Below, piece after piece: positions 43,925 to 56,500 of a stretch of DNA of 64,000 nt. This DNA comes from Strigamia acuminata (taxonomy: Eukaryota > Arthropoda > Chilopoda > Geophilomorpha > Linotaeniidae), in assembly GCA_949358305.1 (NCBI GenBank), contig OX442321.1:1364001-1428000 (forward strand), in the 5' to 3' direction. The notes beneath the pieces were generated by a model. The model did not search any database. It was not told the DNA's origin and saw only the letters and a list, made by a program, of their open reading frames with translations. The position numbers and the translations under genes were made by a program. Position 1 is the stretch's first letter. The number at the start of each line of letters is the position of its first letter.

Positions 43925-44325
43925 AATATATCAAAATTGATTAAAAAAAAAAGAAAAAATCGACTAGAACGTGAAAAAATCGGATTTAATTGAGTAGAAG
44001 ATGAAAAAATAGAATTTAATCGACTAAAACATGAAAAAATCGCCTAGATCTTGAAAAAATTGACTAAAATTTAAAAAAATCGACTAAAACTTGAAAAAAA
44101 CGCCTAGATCTTGTAAAAATCGATTAAAAATTGAAAAAAATCGACTAAAATTGAAAAAAATCGACTAAAACTTGAAAAAATTGACTAGGACTTGAAAAAT
44201 TCGATTAAAAATTGAAAAAAATCGACTAAAACTTGAAAAAATCGACTAAAACTTGAAAAAATCCACTAGAACTTGAAAAAATCGCCTAGAACTTAAAAAA
44301 AATCGACCAGACGATTATAAAAAAA
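43925..44325. repeat. About 20-bp AATCGACTAAAACTTGAAAA minisatellite
   Basis: About 20 imperfect units; the sequence on both sides is non-coding. Confidence 0.85.
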
Positions 44326-45379
44326 ATCGATATTTAAATTCCTCCAAAACTAATCCAATTTTTCAATAATAAAAAAAACCAAACGACACGAAATTTCCGT
44401 CTTAATCCAAAAAACACAAACAAATTGATCAACTCCAATTTGCACAATTGCACAATTGAAAAACAACACACCGGCACGAGTAGCAAACTCGCAATCAATA
44501 TTGTTTTTCCATCGCGCAGCAAATCAAATCTTATTAGCGATGCATTAGAAAGAAAGAAAGAAAGAGAGACGCTCCTTTCCCTTTCCCTTTCCCATTTTCC
44601 CCCCCTTTTTCCACTCACCCCTCGTTACCCCCACTCTATACCCACCCGACTCGAGACTCCTTGACCGTCCTGACCCCCATTTAATCAGCCCTAATTAAAA
44701 GGTGGGGTGAGAGAGCACGTGCTCATTAAAACACCCCCTTTCCCCCTCGAACCACCTTCCGTCGTCATGACAACCCGAACTCGCCTCATCAAACTTCAGT
44801 CAAATCGAGTTTGGTTTCTCGCAATTGGCTCGCCCGACCCTGGGCTAATGATGGGCGCGCATGCGTCAATCGCTCGGTGTCACCTCCACATTAATTCTAT
44901 TAAGCTCGTTGCACCGACAAAAAAATAAAAAAATAAAATAAAAATAAAAAAATCGTTCTTTTGCCAACAAAAGGTTGTCATGGCAACCGGAGCAGGTGGT
45001 CAGTCGAATGCGCATCTCCCGTTTGTGTTTGGTTTGCTGGAACGAAACGATCACGAGCATAATGATGGAAATTGGATCGAATCAAACGCGATAAATTCGC
45101 ATTTTCATGCGGGAACACGAAGAACTAAATGTAAGCCGACGCTTTTCGAATTGGTTTAATTAATTTTTATTATTATTATTAAAGAAGAATTTTCCGTGTG
45201 TCGAATCACGCGGGCCCTCGTGCAAAAAAAAATTCGACATGTCATCAGAGACCCCCCGTTGATGGAAGCGCACCCCGGGGGACGCACCGAGAGCAATCAG
45301 CTCGTAAGATGTGCGACACCTATCGAGACGTTTTGTTCCAAAACAAAACAACAGCGACTTCTTGACCGCGACATGACAA

Positions 45380-46010
45380 AATGACGTTTCGCCCCTAGAA
45401 AGGTCGTTTAAAACGCGTTTTGAATCGTTTTTACATCAATTTCTTGACCGAAACAAAATAAAACGTCGGTTTACCTCTCGAAACGTCGTTTGAAGACCGT
45501 TTTAAGTCATTTTTACATCAATTTCTTCGCTAAAACAAAACAAAACGTCGTTTTAAACTCGAAACGTCGTTTAAAAACCGTTTTAAGTCGTTTTTACATC
45601 AATTTCTTGACCGACTAAAAACAAAACGTCGTTTTAGACTTCGAAACGTAGTTTAAAAATCGTCTTAAGCCATTTTTACATCCACTTTTTTCGCGTGGCA
45701 TCACAAAACGTCGTTTTAGCCCTTGATGTACCGTTTTAAGTCATTTTTACATCAATTTCTTGACGGAAACAAAACAAAACGTCGTTTTAGACCTTGAAAC
45801 GTAATATAAAAATCGTCTTTTACATCACTAAACGTCGTTTTAGGCCTCGATATTTCGTTTAAAACAAGTTTTACGACATTTTTACACCAACTTCTTGATC
45901 GTGACATCTTAAAACGTCGTTTTAGGATCTAAAACGCGTTTTATATCGACTCCCAAACCACAACATGACAAAACATCGTTTTACCCCCCCAAAACGTCGT
46001 CTAAAAAACG
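45380..46010. repeat. Higher-order ACGTCGTTTTA repeats, about 70 bp
   Basis: About nine imperfect units each carry AAAACGTCGTTTTAGACC-like sequence, CGTTTTAAGTCGTTTTTACA and TCAATTTCTTGACCG. No gene is seen in 44.3-46.9 kb apart from minus-strand donors at 46064/46063 (CGAAG|gtgagt) and 46633/46632 (TTCAG|gtgaga). Confidence 0.8.
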
Positions 46011-46865
46011 TCTTTGCATTAATTATCTCACTTAAAACAAAATAAAAAAAAAGAAACACTCACCTTCGCTGCCACACCCAATCCAAAACACGTGTTACCC
46101 GCGCGCCAAACAATTCACCGACTGAACCAACCTTCGTTTCCCCTACAGGGGTGTCGTGTCGTCATAAGCTTCGTTAGAACAAGGAATTGTGGGAATACAC
46201 GACAGGTAACACGACTCATTCGTCCTTTCGAAATTTCTTTTCTCTCAAACTTTTCTCCGCTTTCTTCTCCCGGATCGATGCGATGCGGCACCGTGCTGGC
46301 GGTAGCGCGAGCGCCTCACGTGACTTAACCTAATTGAACCGCGAGAGAAAATCGACTCAAAACGGAAGTTGTCTTTTTGTGTAACGAGTTAAAACATTTT
46401 TTTTCTCCGTTCCGACTCGGGTGTCGAAATTACTCACGTGTGTCCGAGGCGATATCGATTTACTCGCGAGTTTGTGTACACGTGAGGCGGGGGATTTATT
46501 TAAGCCTAATCCAATTGGGTTTTTCACCCGTGTCGTGCACAAAACTGCCGCTAGAGGATTACAAGGAGCGCGCCGTTATGAGTGGCTGGAGAGAGACAGA
46601 CACCGAGTGAGTCAAGTCTGCCTCGGTCTCACCTGAATTCCGCCCTAACTCATCAAATATTCGTCAACTGGTTGGCAATGGAAAGCACGTGCTCTTCGTT
46701 CCACCCCTCGTGTTTACTCCCCGCTCCATTTTCACCTCGTTATTAATTCATACGCGCATTCGAAATTCACTGCACTAGCTCGCGTCATCTCGTCGTTAAA
46801 ATAAACAAAGATTTGTTCTCTAGCTAGGCCTCATAACGTTCCTAAAGTAAACACGAAAAACTAAT

Positions 46866-47640
46866 GCTGAAGTACGCCATTTGCAATTGTTTACTGTTTA
46901 CGCCGCATTGGCGCTACGATTCTCGTCCGTAAGCAGAAACACTCGATGTTAGTATTAATGAAACCCATTGAAACGTTCTTAATAAATAATAAACATAAAA
47001 TTTAAAAACAAATCCAAACACCGCTGCACTACGCCATTTGCAATCGTGTTTAACATTTCCGCCGCTTCGGCGCTGCGATTCTCGTCTGGCAACGGACCGA
47101 TACATAAATAAACCTCGTAAAACAAACTCGAATAAATCAAATTCACGTATTAAAAACGATTGTGCAACTAAACCTCGAGTTAACAAAACATTTACACATC
47201 TCCAACGTTCCTAATAAAATAAAAACAAAACAAAAACAAATCCCCGTACCACGCCATTTGCAATCGTTTACCATTTCCGCCGCGTCGGCGCTGCAATTCT
47301 CGTCTCGATACATAAATAAACCTCGTAAAACAAACTCGAATAAATCAAATTCACATATTAAAAACTATTATAGAACTAAACCTCGAGTTAACAAAACATT
47401 TACACATCTCCAACCTTCCTAATAAAATAAAAACAAACCAAAAACAAATCCCCGTACCACGCCATTTGCAATCGTTTACCATTCCCGCCGCATCGGCGCT
47501 GCAAATCTCGTCCAACCCACAAAACAAAACCCAATACATCAAATTGACAACTTATTAACGACCCTACAACCAAACCCCGACATTTACCCGCCGATAATAA
47601 CAAAACATTTGCACATCTCCATTAATTCTCCCCAACCATC
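46866..47640. repeat. About 208-bp tandem repeats with CGCCATTTGCAATCG block
   Basis: Four copies of a block CGCCATTTGCAATCGTTTAC...CGCCGC...GGCGCTGC.ATTCTCGTC start near 46874, 47032, 47249 and 47460. Between the later ones, 208-bp units share CCTCGTAAAACAAACTCGAA and TTACACATCTCCAAC. The block is better preserved than the spacers. Confidence 0.8.
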
Positions 47641-48721
47641 GCAATCTAAATGACATCACGCTACATGTACAGCGCACCTGTTCACATCCCACAATTTGAT
47701 TCCACCCGCCCCGATCGAATCGAACCCATAGACAAACACAACCCCACCCAACAATAGCAACCCATGAGAAAAAAAACAGGTGTGTTAGTCCCTTCTAGCC
47801 ACCAAACCCACTCGAACAGCCACCATTATTTATATTGTGACGCTAGGTGGACGTTGGTGGACCCCTCATGGGGTCTAATTCATCCAAGGAGTGAGGGTGG
47901 ACTCCTTCATTTGTTGGTTAACTCGTTTCCATGGTAACTGGCTCCCGTTGCGAGTTGTGCGTGGAATAAGAATGAAAGAATGGTGTCTCATCACACCTTT
48001 ATTCCTCCCCCCAAACTGAGGCTTCTCCTGCTTGCAACATCAATGGAATTAATATCACGTGTGCACGCTGTCTCTATCCGGCTCGAATGAGAATTATAAA
48101 TGGAGAAATTCCACATTTCGCCACTTGAGCATTTCCCCTTCGTTTTTTTGTCGACGTTTCTCCCTTCCTGCTCTTCTTGTTACTCACTTATTCCAACTTA
48201 TCAATAATTCATAGCGGGTCTAATGAATATTTCAAACTGCGCATGCGCAAGAGGGAAATAGAAAGGAGGAAATTCGATGCTGCTGGCTGTAATCCAAGCT
48301 TTTACCTAAGCAAACATGGCGGGACGGAAAACGTCCATTTTGTTTTATTTTATTTTTTTATTTTTTATTTTTAACATTTTAGTTTGTACGGTTTACAGTT
48401 TACGGGGTGAGGTGTTGCGTGGGGGGTTAGGAGGTGGTGGGGAATCTAAGACGTCGACCTCCCGTGGGAGTTTGTCAAACCAATTTGCAAACATTTGTTT
48501 AATTTGCCCTCGCGCGCGCCACACAACGTCAATTTGGACGATTAGTTGGTAAGGCGACCGCAAGAGGTCGATCGGCGCCCGAACCATTGATTCGGTGGTC
48601 GCCTCCAGTTGTCTGCGTTTGCTTCTTTAACCCTTTTCATTGTGGCGTCGAAAATTAACACTCTTGTTCACGTTGCTGGGGAAGAGCAACGAGAAAAACC
48701 AACACGAGCCAAGAAAACTCA

Positions 48722-49850
48722 GTTTTATCTTTTATCAATTAAAACAGTTTTATCTCAACTTAATTATTGAGATAAAGCTGTTTTAATTGTTGAGGTAAAA
48801 CAGTTTCAATTGTTGAAATAAAACAGTTTTAATTGTTGAGATAAAACACTTTTAATTGTTGAGATGAAACACTTTAAATTGTTGAGATAAAACAGTTTTA
48901 ATTGTTGAGATAAAGCTGTTTTAATTGTTGAGATAAAACAATTTTAATTGTTGAGATAAAACAGTTTTAATTGCTGAGATAAAACAGTTTTAATTGTTAA
49001 GATAAAACAGTTTTAATTAACAGTTTTATCTCAACAATTAAAACAGTTTTATCTCAACAATTAAATCAGTTTCATCTCAACAATTAAATCAGTTTCATCT
49101 CAACTCAACAATTAAAACACTTTCATCTCAACTCAACAATTAAAACAGTTTCATCTCAACTCAACAGTTAAAATCTTTAAATCTTAACTCAACAGTTAAA
49201 ATCTTTAAATCTTAACTCAACAGTTAAAATCTTTAAATCTTAACTCAACAGTCAAAATCTTTAAATCTCAAACTGTTTGATTTCATCTCAATAATTAAAA
49301 CTGTTTGAATTCATCTCAATAATTAAAACTGTTTGATCTCAACAATTAAAAACCATTTTTCTTCAAAAATTAAAAAACCGTTTTTTCCTCGACAATTAAA
49401 AACCATTTTTCCTCGACAATTAAAAAACTATTTTTCCTCGACAATTAAAAAACCATTTTTTCTCGACAATTAAAAAACCGTTTTTCCTCGACAATTAAAA
49501 AACCATTTTTCCTCGACAATTAAAAAACTGTTTTATGTCAACAATTAAAAAAACCGTTTTATGTCAACAATTTAAACAAAACGTTTTATGTCAACAATTA
49601 AAAAAACCGTTTTATGTCAACAAATAAAAAAACCGTTTTACGTCAACAATTAAAAAAAACTGTTTGTATCTCAACAATTAAAAAAACTGTTCGTATCTCA
49701 ATACCCGTTTTTCCTCAACAATTAAAAACCCGTTTTTATCTCAACAATTAAAAACCCGTTTTTCCTCAACAATTAAAAACCCGTTTTTCCTCAACAATTA
49801 AAAACCCGTTTTTCCTCAACAATTAAAAACCCTTTTTTCCTCAACAATGC
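48722..49850. repeat. Orientation-switching AT-rich minisatellite
   Basis: Units of about 24 bp (AATTGTTGAGATAAAACAGT) run in one direction from about 48770 to 49018. From 49019 to 49850 the same unit runs inverted (AAACAGTTTTATCTCAACAA), degrading into AATTAAAAACCGTTTTTCCT forms. The switch point near 49018 makes a large potential hairpin. Confidence 0.9.
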
Positions 49851-50838
49851 AAATGAAAACAAACGTCCCAACGTCAGTCAAGTTTAATCAAATAAAACCA
49901 ACAAAACCTCCTAGATAAACTTGTCGGAATCAATGCGAATCTAAAAGTTACTTACCTGGGATTTCCTTCAGGGATATGTGCTCAGATCAGCTACAGATGT
50001 GCCCCACCCCAACGCAAATATTTGTTGAGACACAAACACAGGTACCCAGAGCAACGCCGACGCACGGACATAAATCTTCCCACAGGCCGCCGGTCCCATT
50101 GGCCAACACCGTACAATCGATAAACATACACACCCCTCCCTCCCCCCCAAATCCACCCTTTAAACTTAAAAAAAAATATATTCTTGTTCTCTTTCTCCAT
50201 CTCACCCCCTTTTTTTTTACTGTTAAATCAATAACAATGCGTGTCCATCACACATTGACATTCTCTGGTTGCAAACTGATCAGTGGGGGAAATCCCACGA
50301 GACAACGCCCTGAAGGGACTAATGAGAACGTTTGTGCTGATCATGGTCCCAGGTGACGTCAGACAAGGGAAGTAGACTTGTGGTCCAGACACGGATCCGG
50401 AGGGAATTAAGCCGGTGGACAGGGGGGAAGCAGGAAGGAAGGAATCGCAGAATCCAAATTCTGAGTGCAATCAATCGATGTTAATTTCATTTTATATAGA
50501 AATAAATAATAATAATAATAATAATGATAAAGATACATTCGCAAAACGAACAAAAGCGGCAGCACGCGTCAAAACCCGTAAGAGCATAATGGGATTGAGC
50601 ATATTTTTACGGCCGAGCATAAATGCACGACAGAGAAGCCCATTCTGCTCAGCAGGCGGTGCTTTTGCAATAGTTCGCAGTAATCTTGCCATCTTTACAT
50701 CGTTAATGCGCTGTTAAAGAACAACACATATTATTCCAACACAACGCCAACAACCGCTAAATCCTGCGCATTTGCAACGATCTTTTGCAAATAAATTATT
50801 ATTATTATTCTTGATCATTGTTTGTTAGTACCGGCACC
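49850..50838. other. Non-coding region
   Basis: No gene is recognised. A minus-strand donor (ATCCCAG|gtaagtaac) lies at 49956/49955. There is an (AAT)n microsatellite at 50505-50524. Confidence 0.35.
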
Positions 50839-51462
50839 GCCTCATTTAAACGACCGGGCGTTTAATAGTATTTTTGAGCCAATCTGCACGGCGCCAATTT
50901 GAAGTCCGGCGTTTATTCGGGCCCAGCGGATAACTGAAAAATCGGCAATTTATCGCAAAAAAAGGTGATTTGTCGCTAAAAAAGGTGATTTTTTGCAAAA
51001 AAAGGTGATTTATCGCAAAAAAAAGGTGATTTTTTGCAAAAAAAAGGTGATTTTTCGCAAAAAAAGATGATTTTCCACAAAAAAGATAATTTTTCGCAAA
51101 AAAGGTGATTTATTGCAAAAAAGCTGATTTTTCGCAAAATAAGGTGATTTTTTGCAAAATAAGATGATTTTTTGCAAAAAAAAGGTGATTTTTCGCAAAA
51201 AAAGCTGATTTTTCGCAAAAAAAGCTGATTTTTCGCAAAAAAAGCTGATTTTTCGCAAAAAAAGCTGATTTTTTGCACAAAAAAGGTGATTTTTCGCAAA
51301 AAAAGCTGATTTTTCTGCAAAAATCGTCATTTTTCCGCAAAAATCAGCTATTTCAGGCTCCGGCGTTTATACGGGGCCGGCGTCTATAAACTATTGCGTG
51401 TACGCCTGCCCGGCATTAAAACGGGCCCAGTGTCTGAATGAAGCCGGGCGTTTAAATGAGGC
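50839..51462. mobile_element. Inverted-repeat element with internal GATTTTTCGCAAAAAAAG array
   Basis: The ends GCCTCATTTAAACG / CGTTTAAATGAGGC are perfect inverted repeats, extended imperfectly by CGGGCGTTTA and its partner. CCGGCGTTTAT blocks lie just inside on both sides. The middle 50940-51350 is about 20 imperfect units of about 20 bp. The minus-strand F/C/K-rich frames across it are periodic artefacts. Confidence 0.75.
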
Positions 51463-53558
51463 AGCACGATAATATGGTTTAGATATTGTATCACTAAATT
51501 GCATTGTATATGTGGTATTAGCATTCTTCAAAACACCACTACGGAGTATTAAATAAAAATAACTAAAAACGGTTTCTCGTGCCGACGTAGGAGCCGCGAA
51601 AGAGGCTAAAAGCACATTAGTCTCGATGGCTTAAAGGCTCGAGCATTTCTCATCAGCAGATTCAAACGCATTTACGAGTTTGCCAAACCCGCCCGCGCCC
51701 CCATTCTGCACCCAATGACATTTCGCTCTACCGAAGGCAATTACCGCCGCTTAGGTCTGCCAGTGCACTAACCAGCAGAGTGACCATCGGTCACTGCAGC
51801 GAGGTGGCCGCAATCGACTTGTCGGTCGCGCGTCGCAATCAGCCAAACGGAAACAGCAAACGTGCCTCGTTACAACGACATTGTTATTCCCCCCCTTAAT
51901 CCACTTTGGGATTTCGTGCAAGGTGAGAATGAAAAGGCGAAATGGGCTCGTTAATGAAAATGAAAACGAAAACGAGTCCGCCACGAGCCGAGCCGAGTGC
52001 TCTGGGGGTTGCTTGGCCAAATGAACGACTTTAATTATCGCCATTTTTTTTTTTTTTTTTTCCTAAAATGGAGACATTCACTCACCTGGTGCTGCTCGCA
52101 GGGTCAGCTGACGGCTAATAGTGAGATAGGTGTCGTACGAATTTCAATCAATCGTGTTGTTTGTAGTAACTATGGAAACGAGAAGAAAAGAAAAAGAAAA
52201 AGCGGCGTGATCTTCGCGACCCGAATGTGTGTAACACGAGGTGTAACGTTACTCGTGTTAAATGCAAGTCGAATTGTGTTCTTCTTTCCATTTATTTTTA
52301 TTGGAATCGCATTTTATTTATACACAGCCGAAATAAATTTTTTTTTTATAATTTTTTTTTTTTGGTTGCCATTTTGGTTTTTTTTTTTTTTGGAGGGGTT
52401 GGGATTAATTTTGGGGTTTTTAAAGATAAAATTGTTTTTTTTTTTTTTTTTTTTTTTATATATAAAAAAAAATGCACAACGGAAGACTCGTTTTACACAG
52501 GCGCCATCTAGTGGCGGACATTCAAAGTAATAAAAAATAACATTTCGACCAAATATTGCTACGACATATTTTTTTTTTGTAAATAAATGCATCAAAACTA
52601 AATAAAAACTAAATGAAAACTATTTTCCATCGTTCATGTTCTACAAAGCAATTTCCACTATCTCTAACGAACCACAATTCATTTCTAACATAAATATTTA
52701 CAACTTCTGTTTGCTACAAAACACTTGTGTTTTTCTTTCGTTTTCCACAATTTTTTAAATTATTTTTGTAAAAATTATTTAAAAAATAAAAAAAAAACCA
52801 ACTAAAAAATAATATTAATTACCTAAAAAACAATATTTCTACGCTTATTTTCCTCAGGAGTCACCAAACAACCACAACAGACCTTTTGCTGGCACCATTA
52901 CTTCCACATTCCGCCACTAGATGGAACAAAAACTGCAAAATCAGCCGCCATTAGACACCAAAACAAACGTACACTCAAAACGTATTTTTCCTCCCCTTCA
53001 ACCATTGTTTTCAACGCTCGTCGGTGAATTCGTCTCCAGCAAAAGGTCTACACTCAACAATCCCGCAAAAATCTAAAAAGAAAACGATTAAATCAAACAA
53101 ACCACCACGAATCTTCTAAATCCCTCAACCGGCGACACCTAGTGTCTAAATTCACAACTATTTTCATGAATCAACACAAAACAAAACCTCATCAACACGA
53201 ATTTATTTCGGGGTGTGCTTAGCTCGCTTCAAAGGGCCACTGACGTCACACGACATCATTAATCCCATCGTACCACACTGAAAACGAAAACAAATCAAAA
53301 ACAAAAACAAAAATAAATAATAAACAGGGAAATATCAAGTGTCACGATTATTAGGCCTATACAAGTTAGGTTTGAAACGGTTGAAGTTGGGTGAGTTGTT
53401 GATTGAGCTCGCCGAATGCAGCAGAAAGAGCAGAAAGGAGCAGAGCACGTCAGTACGTTAGTTTAGTACGTTAGTACGTTACGGTACGAGTTGTGCGAGT
53501 TGTGCGAGCACAAGGAGTATAGAATACGACGTTCGAACAACGACGTGCCACGTTGAGG
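51463..53558. other. Intergenic, 3' of the GPR158-like gene
   Basis: No gene is recognised. A minus-strand donor (GCACCAG|gtgagtg) lies at 52086/52085. T-runs occur at 52040-52062 and 52436-52458. Confidence 0.4.
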
Positions 53559-56500
53559 TCAAACCCGTTCACTAATGAGCTCAGCAGCGGGCGAAATCCG
53601 TGAGGTGGGGGTGTCGACGCTCTCGAACCTCATGTAGACGGCCCTGGCGACCGGACTGTGGCTGGCGTTGGCCGCCACCACTGCCGCCGCCGTTTGGTTG
53701 AAGTAGCCGCCCGCTTTCGGCTTCAGGTGTCGGTTGTTCATTTCCATGTGAACGATTTTCATGAATTCGATTTGCGCTGCCAACTTTTGGATTTCTTCCT
53801 GAAATTTAAATTCAAATTCAAATTATGAAATGGAATTAAAGAATTGCGTTACTTTGAGCTCTTCATTCTCCTGATAGAGATCGGTGGGTTCCTCGTGCAT
53901 CAAGCCAATCCCGTTCAAGGAGAACGAAGCTGTGACCCCGCGCGCCCTCGCTCGGCTGTCATAAACATCTCCCTGTCCTTTCAGGACGCGATGGAACTGC
54001 GAGAATTAACAAACGGTTATTTCATTTGTTTTTGAAAAAAAAATAGGGTCCTGCGGTTATATCTTATGTGCAAAAAATGCACTTTTAGATGCAAAATACA
54101 CTTTTAGATCCGCACAAATGCTTTTTAGATGCAAAAATGCATTTTTAAATGCAAAAATGCATTTTTAAATGCAAAATAGACCTTTTTGTACCAAAAAATT
54201 CACATTTTACACAACTTCACTACAAGACCTTGGCTTATGCTGGGCGCACAAATACCGCGATTTCGCGTTGCGTCGCGATTTCGCAAGCGAAATTGCCCTG
54301 TGAATCGCGCGTAATGCTACACACATGTAGCTATTTCAGCTCTGCAAATTCAATCTTATGACGTCATTCTTCATCCGAAAAATGGCTTCCACACAGCAAC
54401 CGAAAATGTTGATGAAATGACGTCATTTCATACAGCTCACGGGATTGGCTGCGACATGAATCGCGGGCGAAATAGTACTCGTCCCAAGTACTATTTTCAG
54501 AAGTAGATTTCCAACCGACGCGAAGGAAATGACGTCATCTGCACATGCGCAATGGCAACGCGACGCGAAATCGCGGTATGTGTGCGCCCAGCATGAAACA
54601 GTTATATCTTGCTACAAACTTTGCATTTTTACCTTTGGACCAAATATTAAAGTGATTGTAACAGTAGTGCTGAGTTGGGTTCTAACAAACCCTAATAAAT
54701 ACTTCATATCTGGAGATGCGTGGGGGAATATGAGAAGACTAAAAATAAAAAATTAAATTAAATCAATTTTAATTCCTTTTATATCAATTCATTTTGTGTC
54801 TCGCTTACTGAATCGCCACCATGATGATATTCACAATAGCAATATTATAAATAGCATAACTGATGTGTCTGGCTTCATTAAACAATGTCTCCGCATTTCT
54901 CACATTATAACACACCTTAATTCCCCACAAAAGAAACAGAACTTCACCTGAAACACACAACAAACAAATAAATCCCCAAAAGGGCAAAACCCCCAATTTG
55001 TGCAACAATTTTTACCAATTCCGAGACAATGATCCCACCAATTATAAGTACATTGTTTAAACTTAAGTCCTTGATAGTCCTTAATAAATTCTCCCTGAGG
55101 TGGAGACGAAACCGTCCACGTGCTCAGATAAATCACCATCACCAACAATATTGGAAAAAGCCAATGCAGGAGTTGTTTGTCCGTCAATTTTATCTTATGC
55201 GCGGATTTCACGCGATACGTCAACGACACCCTAACCAGATGAAATAAAATGAAATAAAATAAAATGAAATGAAATGAAATGAAATGAACAAAACCAATTT
55301 TTATTTTACAACTCCTTGCCAAAAAAATGGCATACTCTATTTTTTGGAACTTTTAATATTTGAAATTACTCAGAAACTATTTCTCACAAGTAAAAATGGT
55401 TTTAGGAGGATTTAAAGGATTGTTAGAGCTATCATTTCGTCAAAAGCTTTTTGAAAAAAAATGAATAGTTAAAGAGAAAAAAATTAAAAACTCCAAAAAG
55501 TGACTATTTACAATATTTCTCATAACTTGTAAACAGAATGAAATAAAATTAAAAACTAAACAGATTTGAGACCGTCTATATCTCAGGAAACTTTTCTAAA
55601 TTGGATGTATGGGTCTCCAAAGCCCTCAAAAAAAGGCGTAATGGAGCTATGTAAAGGGGTAGACAACCACTATTTTTCGAAAAATTGTGGCGAGCACAAC
55701 TGTTGACGAATCGAAACGAAACTTTAGCATTGAAGCATTGTTGTGTCGTACTATAACATGTTATAGTTATGACTTGATTCTTCAACAGTTGTCTACCCCT
55801 TTACATAGCTCCATTACGCCTTTTTTTGAGGGCTTTGGAGACCCATACATCCAATTTAGAAAAGTTTCCTGAGATATAGACGGTCTCAAATCTGTTTAGT
55901 TTTTAATTTTATTTCATTCTGTTTACAAGTTATGAGAAATATTGTAAATAGTCACTTTTTGGAGTTTTTAATTTTTTTCTCTTTAACTATTCATTTTTTT
56001 TTTCAAAAAACTTTTAACGAAATGATAGCTCTAACAATCCTTTAAATCCTCCTAAAACCATTTTTACTTGTGAGAAATAGTTTCTGAGTAATTTCAAATA
56101 CTAAAAGTTCCAAAAAATAGAGTATGCCATGTTTTTGGCAAGGAGTTGTACATACCGCCATGTTTTCAATAAGAGAGCGCTGTAGGTGACGCAGAATCCT
56201 AAATGTCGCGTCCATTTAGTAGCAACACAACTATACACATCGAGTACGGGGAAAATGGCAATCATCTATTTTGTAATTGAAGAATTGGTAATTATTTTAA
56301 AATTAAACTTAAAATTAGTTTTGTTGTTATTTTTTTTTACCTCCATGTACATAATTACACATCCTAGTAATGTAACCGAAAGAAAAATCGGACTGGCCAC
56401 TTTTATAACCTAATTTTTTGGTATTGAATTAAATTGAACAGGTTTTTATTTTTTAATGGAATAGATTTTTATTGTATTCTGCAATACTTTTAATTTCCTA

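Noticed and set aside
48722-49850. Possible CRISPR-like array
   Set aside because: Eukaryotic context, units contiguous without unique spacers, and orientation switches midway.
50976-51340. Overlapping minus-strand Phe/Cys/Lys-rich frames
   Set aside because: Translation of a 20-bp repeat array in several frames.
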